Of a stretch of 8,242 nt of DNA, positions 6,573 to 8,242 are shown in pieces. How positions within the stretch are numbered: position 1 is the first letter of the stretch; every line of letters starts with the position of its first letter. The translations under genes and the position numbers were made by a program. Below the pieces are notes generated by a model that was given only the letters and a program-made list of their open reading frames with translations, had not been told where the DNA came from and ran no database searches. Source of the stretch: RGIG3528 sp045640725 (GTDB lineage Bacteria > Bacillota > Clostridia > Lachnospirales > Lachnospiraceae); assembly GCA_045640725.1 (NCBI GenBank), contig JAZUFN010000133.1, positions 1-8,242 of the forward strand, written 5' to 3'.

Positions 6573-8186
6573 ATGAAAAAAAAGGCAATAGTATTACTAT
6601 TAATGATATCCCTTTCTTTGGGTTGTATAAATGGATGTGGTGCGGCACCGGTGAATCCTACAGCTGTGCCTACAGACACTATACCGACTCAGGAAGTAGC
6701 AGCGAATCCGACAGATACACCTGCAGCAGAGCCCACCAAGGCACCTACTGATGCACCTGTAGCAGAGCCCACCAAGGCACCCACAGATACGCCTGTAGCA
6801 GAGCCCACCAAGGTACCCACTGCTGCACCTGTAGCAGAGCCTACCAAGGCTCCAACAGATACACCTGCAGCAGAGCCCACCAAGGCACTCACAAATACAC
6901 CGACCAATACACAGGTACCTACCAAGGCGCCGACAAGTACACCGGCACCTACCAATACACCGGTACCTACCAAGGCGCCGACAAGCACACCGGTACCTAC
7001 CAAGGCACCAACAAGCACACCGGTACCTACCAAGGCTCCTACCAAGGCCCCTACCAAGGCGCCTACAAGCACACCGGTACCTACCAAAGGCCCCACAGGC
7101 TTGACAGCCAAACAGGTGGCGGAAGAGTGCGGCAAGCTGACAGCCAGCAGCGAAAATATTGACAAAGCAGTTGATATAATTGCCCAAAATATAGTTAAGC
7201 CGGAAATGGCTGATCATGAAAAGGTAAGAGCCGTTCATGACTATTTGGTAGAGTATACCGTATATGACATCATTAATTATAATAGTAATACTGTGCCGGA
7301 TATCTCCCATAGAGCAGAAGGCTGCCTGATTTTGCATAAATGTGTATGTGACGGCTATGCGACTGCCTTCCAAAGGATAATGCAGGCAATAGGCATAAAG
7401 TGTGATTTAATTATAGGTGAGTCCATTCAGGAAGGTCAAAGATTTACCGGTAACAGCAACCATGCATGGAATGCGGTGCAGCTTGATGGCGAATGGTACT
7501 ATATAGATGTTACATGGGATGATCCGGTATCGGTAAATAACGGTAAGGTAGAGGAAAGTGAAAACATTACCTATTCATATTTCCTGGTGCCCAAGGATAT
7601 TCTTTCGGTAAATCATAAAGATATGATTTTATCCCTGGGAGAAAGATATACTTGTTCTTCCTTCAAGTATTACAATATGTACAGGGATATAGTCTTAAAG
7701 GAAAGATATCAGGGCATAGAAATATGCAGTTCATATGAAAAAGCATGTGAAAAATTATCGGAACAGCTGAGTAAGGGGCAGACACCTACTGCATTATGCT
7801 GGCCTAGAAACGGTAGTAGCGGATGGCCGGATATTACATCTATGAAGGATGAGATAGCTAATTACTACAGCAGATACAGCAGCAGCGGAACTACCTACGG
7901 CAACGCACAAAATGGATATTTCATTTATCAGTTTACCGACCTTGTAAGTTATGCCGATAGTCTTAAGGAAGAATATCCGGGCATAATAATCTGCGACAAT
8001 CAGGAAAAAGCGCTGGCTGAGTTATCAAAAGAGCTTGATAAAGGCCCCACAGAGATGACCTTAAGCTGGCTTGTAAGCAGTGACGGTGAAATAGATGCTC
8101 AAAAATTCTATGGAGTAATACGTGGAAAAAATTATGACGCATCAATTTCATTAGGAACAATTAGTGTTACGCCTCTCTCAGCATGA
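6573..8186 (+). CDS. Secreted lipoprotein: Pro/Thr repeat stalk, transglutaminase-like domain, duplicated C-terminal domain
   Basis: A 537-aa surface protein. Residues 1-22 form a lipoprotein signal peptide (MKKK, hydrophobic core, then Cys18 in SLGC or Cys22 in INGC as the lipidated residue). Residues about 30-176 are a low-complexity Pro/Thr/Ala/Lys region made of two kinds of tandem repeat, probably an extended stalk crossing the cell wall. Residues about 177-345 are a transglutaminase-like (papain-fold) domain. The triad is visible: Cys259 in CVCDGYA, His297 in NHAWN and Asp312 in IDVTWDD. The preceding 'KVRAVHDYLVEYTVYD' is typical of bacterial members. Residues 375-537 hold two copies of an unrecognised domain. 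Such domains act as cysteine proteases or amide cross-linkers, and the real substrate cannot be told. The gene stands apart from the upstream cluster by 208 bases with its own promoter, so it is likely regulated separately. Confidence 0.85.
   Translation: MKKKAIVLLLMISLSLGCINGCGAAPVNPTAVPTDTIPTQEVAANPTDTPAAEPTKAPTDAPVAEPTKAPTDTPVAEPTKVPTAAPVAEPTKAPTDTPAAEPTKALTNTPTNTQVPTKAPTSTPAPTNTPVPTKAPTSTPVPTKAPTSTPVPTKAPTKAPTKAPTSTPVPTKGPTGLTAKQVAEECGKLTASSENIDKAVDIIAQNIVKPEMADHEKVRAVHDYLVEYTVYDIINYNSNTVPDISHRAEGCLILHKCVCDGYATAFQRIMQAIGIKCDLIIGESIQEGQRFTGNSNHAWNAVQLDGEWYYIDVTWDDPVSVNNGKVEESENITYSYFLVPKDILSVNHKDMILSLGERYTCSSFKYYNMYRDIVLKERYQGIEICSSYEKACEKLSEQLSKGQTPTALCWPRNGSSGWPDITSMKDEIANYYSRYSSSGTTYGNAQNGYFIYQFTDLVSYADSLKEEYPGIIICDNQEKALAELSKELDKGPTEMTLSWLVSSDGEIDAQKFYGVIRGKNYDASISLGTISVTPLSA
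6726..6905 (+). repeat. Five tandem 36-bp coding repeats (AEPTKAPTDTPV-type, 12 aa)
   Basis: Five uninterrupted 36-base units begin at 6726, 6762, 6798, 6834 and 6870. They encode variants of the 12-residue unit AEPTKAPTDxPV. The units differ mostly by single bases, and the fifth diverges at its end (KALTNTPT). The in-frame unit length means copy number can change by recombination or slippage without breaking the gene. Confidence 0.9.
6915..7097 (+). repeat. Second tandem array, VPTKAPTSTP-type 10-aa (30-bp) units with irregular insertions
   Basis: The unit VPTKAPTSTP occurs at residues 115-124, 131-140 and 141-150, with an expanded version from 151 (three TKAP steps) and a partial unit at 169-175. 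GGTACCTACCAA recurs at the start of each unit. Period and composition differ from the preceding 36-bp array, so the stalk grew by two independent expansions. Confidence 0.85.
7695..8183 (+). repeat. Protein-level duplication of an ~85-residue C-terminal domain
   Basis: Residues 375-404 and 464-493 (offset 89) align without gaps with 17 identities in 30. Shared anchors are LKExYxGIxIC, EKA and LSxxLxKG. The copies are about 80 and 74 residues long and diverge after the first 30. The DNA is not obviously repeated, so the duplication is old. I recognise no known domain. Confidence 0.65.
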
Positions 8187-8242
8187 CTTAAATATAATCT
8201 AATTGCCTGTCACAGAATTAACCGATATACTGTCACCAAAGA
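8187..8242. other. Short 3' flank with no gene
   Basis: Fifty-six AT-rich bases after the last stop. There is no hairpin with a T-run, so no terminator is seen before the window ends. The heptamer CTGTCAC occurs twice (8207-8213 and 8230-8236), spaced 23 bases start to start. Confidence 0.4.

Noticed and set aside
6600..7373. Long antisense open frames (257 and 158 codons) opposite the lipoprotein gene
   Set aside because: They arise from the Pro/Thr repeat composition, which leaves few stops on the other strand. Their products are Cys/Arg or Val/Gly low-complexity, without credible start signals.

Overview
The window looks like a low-to-mid GC Firmicute of class Clostridia, most likely a gut or rumen Lachnospiraceae. 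The reasons are strong AGGAGG-type ribosome binding sites, A/G-rich codon use, a YhaO/YhaN-like nuclease pair with an 'NGWGKST' P-loop, and a Pro/Thr-Lys repeat lipoprotein of the kind common in that family. The taxonomic call is an inference; no marker gene is present. All six recognisable genes are on the + strand.

Region 1 (1-2984): the 3' part of a calcineurin-like metallophosphoesterase (SbcD/YhaO type) overlaps by 4 bases a large coiled-coil ATPase (YhaN/SbcC type) that carries a central membrane hairpin. Together they would form a membrane-tethered DNA-processing complex related to Mre11-Rad50.

Region 2 (3014-6364): a patatin-like phospholipase, an MsbA-type ABC exporter half-transporter and a 234-aa protein follow with gaps of only 27-29 bases, so all five genes may be one transcription unit. 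The 234-aa protein would usually be called hypothetical. I think it is a very divergent member of the ferredoxin-dependent bilin reductase (PcyA/HY2) superfamily. It keeps the equivalent of the key PcyA aspartate but lacks two other catalytic residues. This is the most interesting item in the window.

Region 3 (6365-6572): a 208-base AT-rich gap. It holds a 14-bp inverted repeat pair spanning 106 bp, with a nested inner stem (MITE-like or a structured RNA), and then a probable promoter for the last gene.

Region 4 (6573-8186): a secreted lipoprotein with a lipobox, about 145 residues of Pro/Thr-rich tandem repeats acting as a wall-spanning stalk, a transglutaminase-like catalytic domain (Cys259, His297, Asp312) and a duplicated C-terminal domain of unknown function. 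The last 56 bases hold no gene.

No tRNA, rRNA, CRISPR array, transposase or phage gene was seen. No defence or mobile system is evident.
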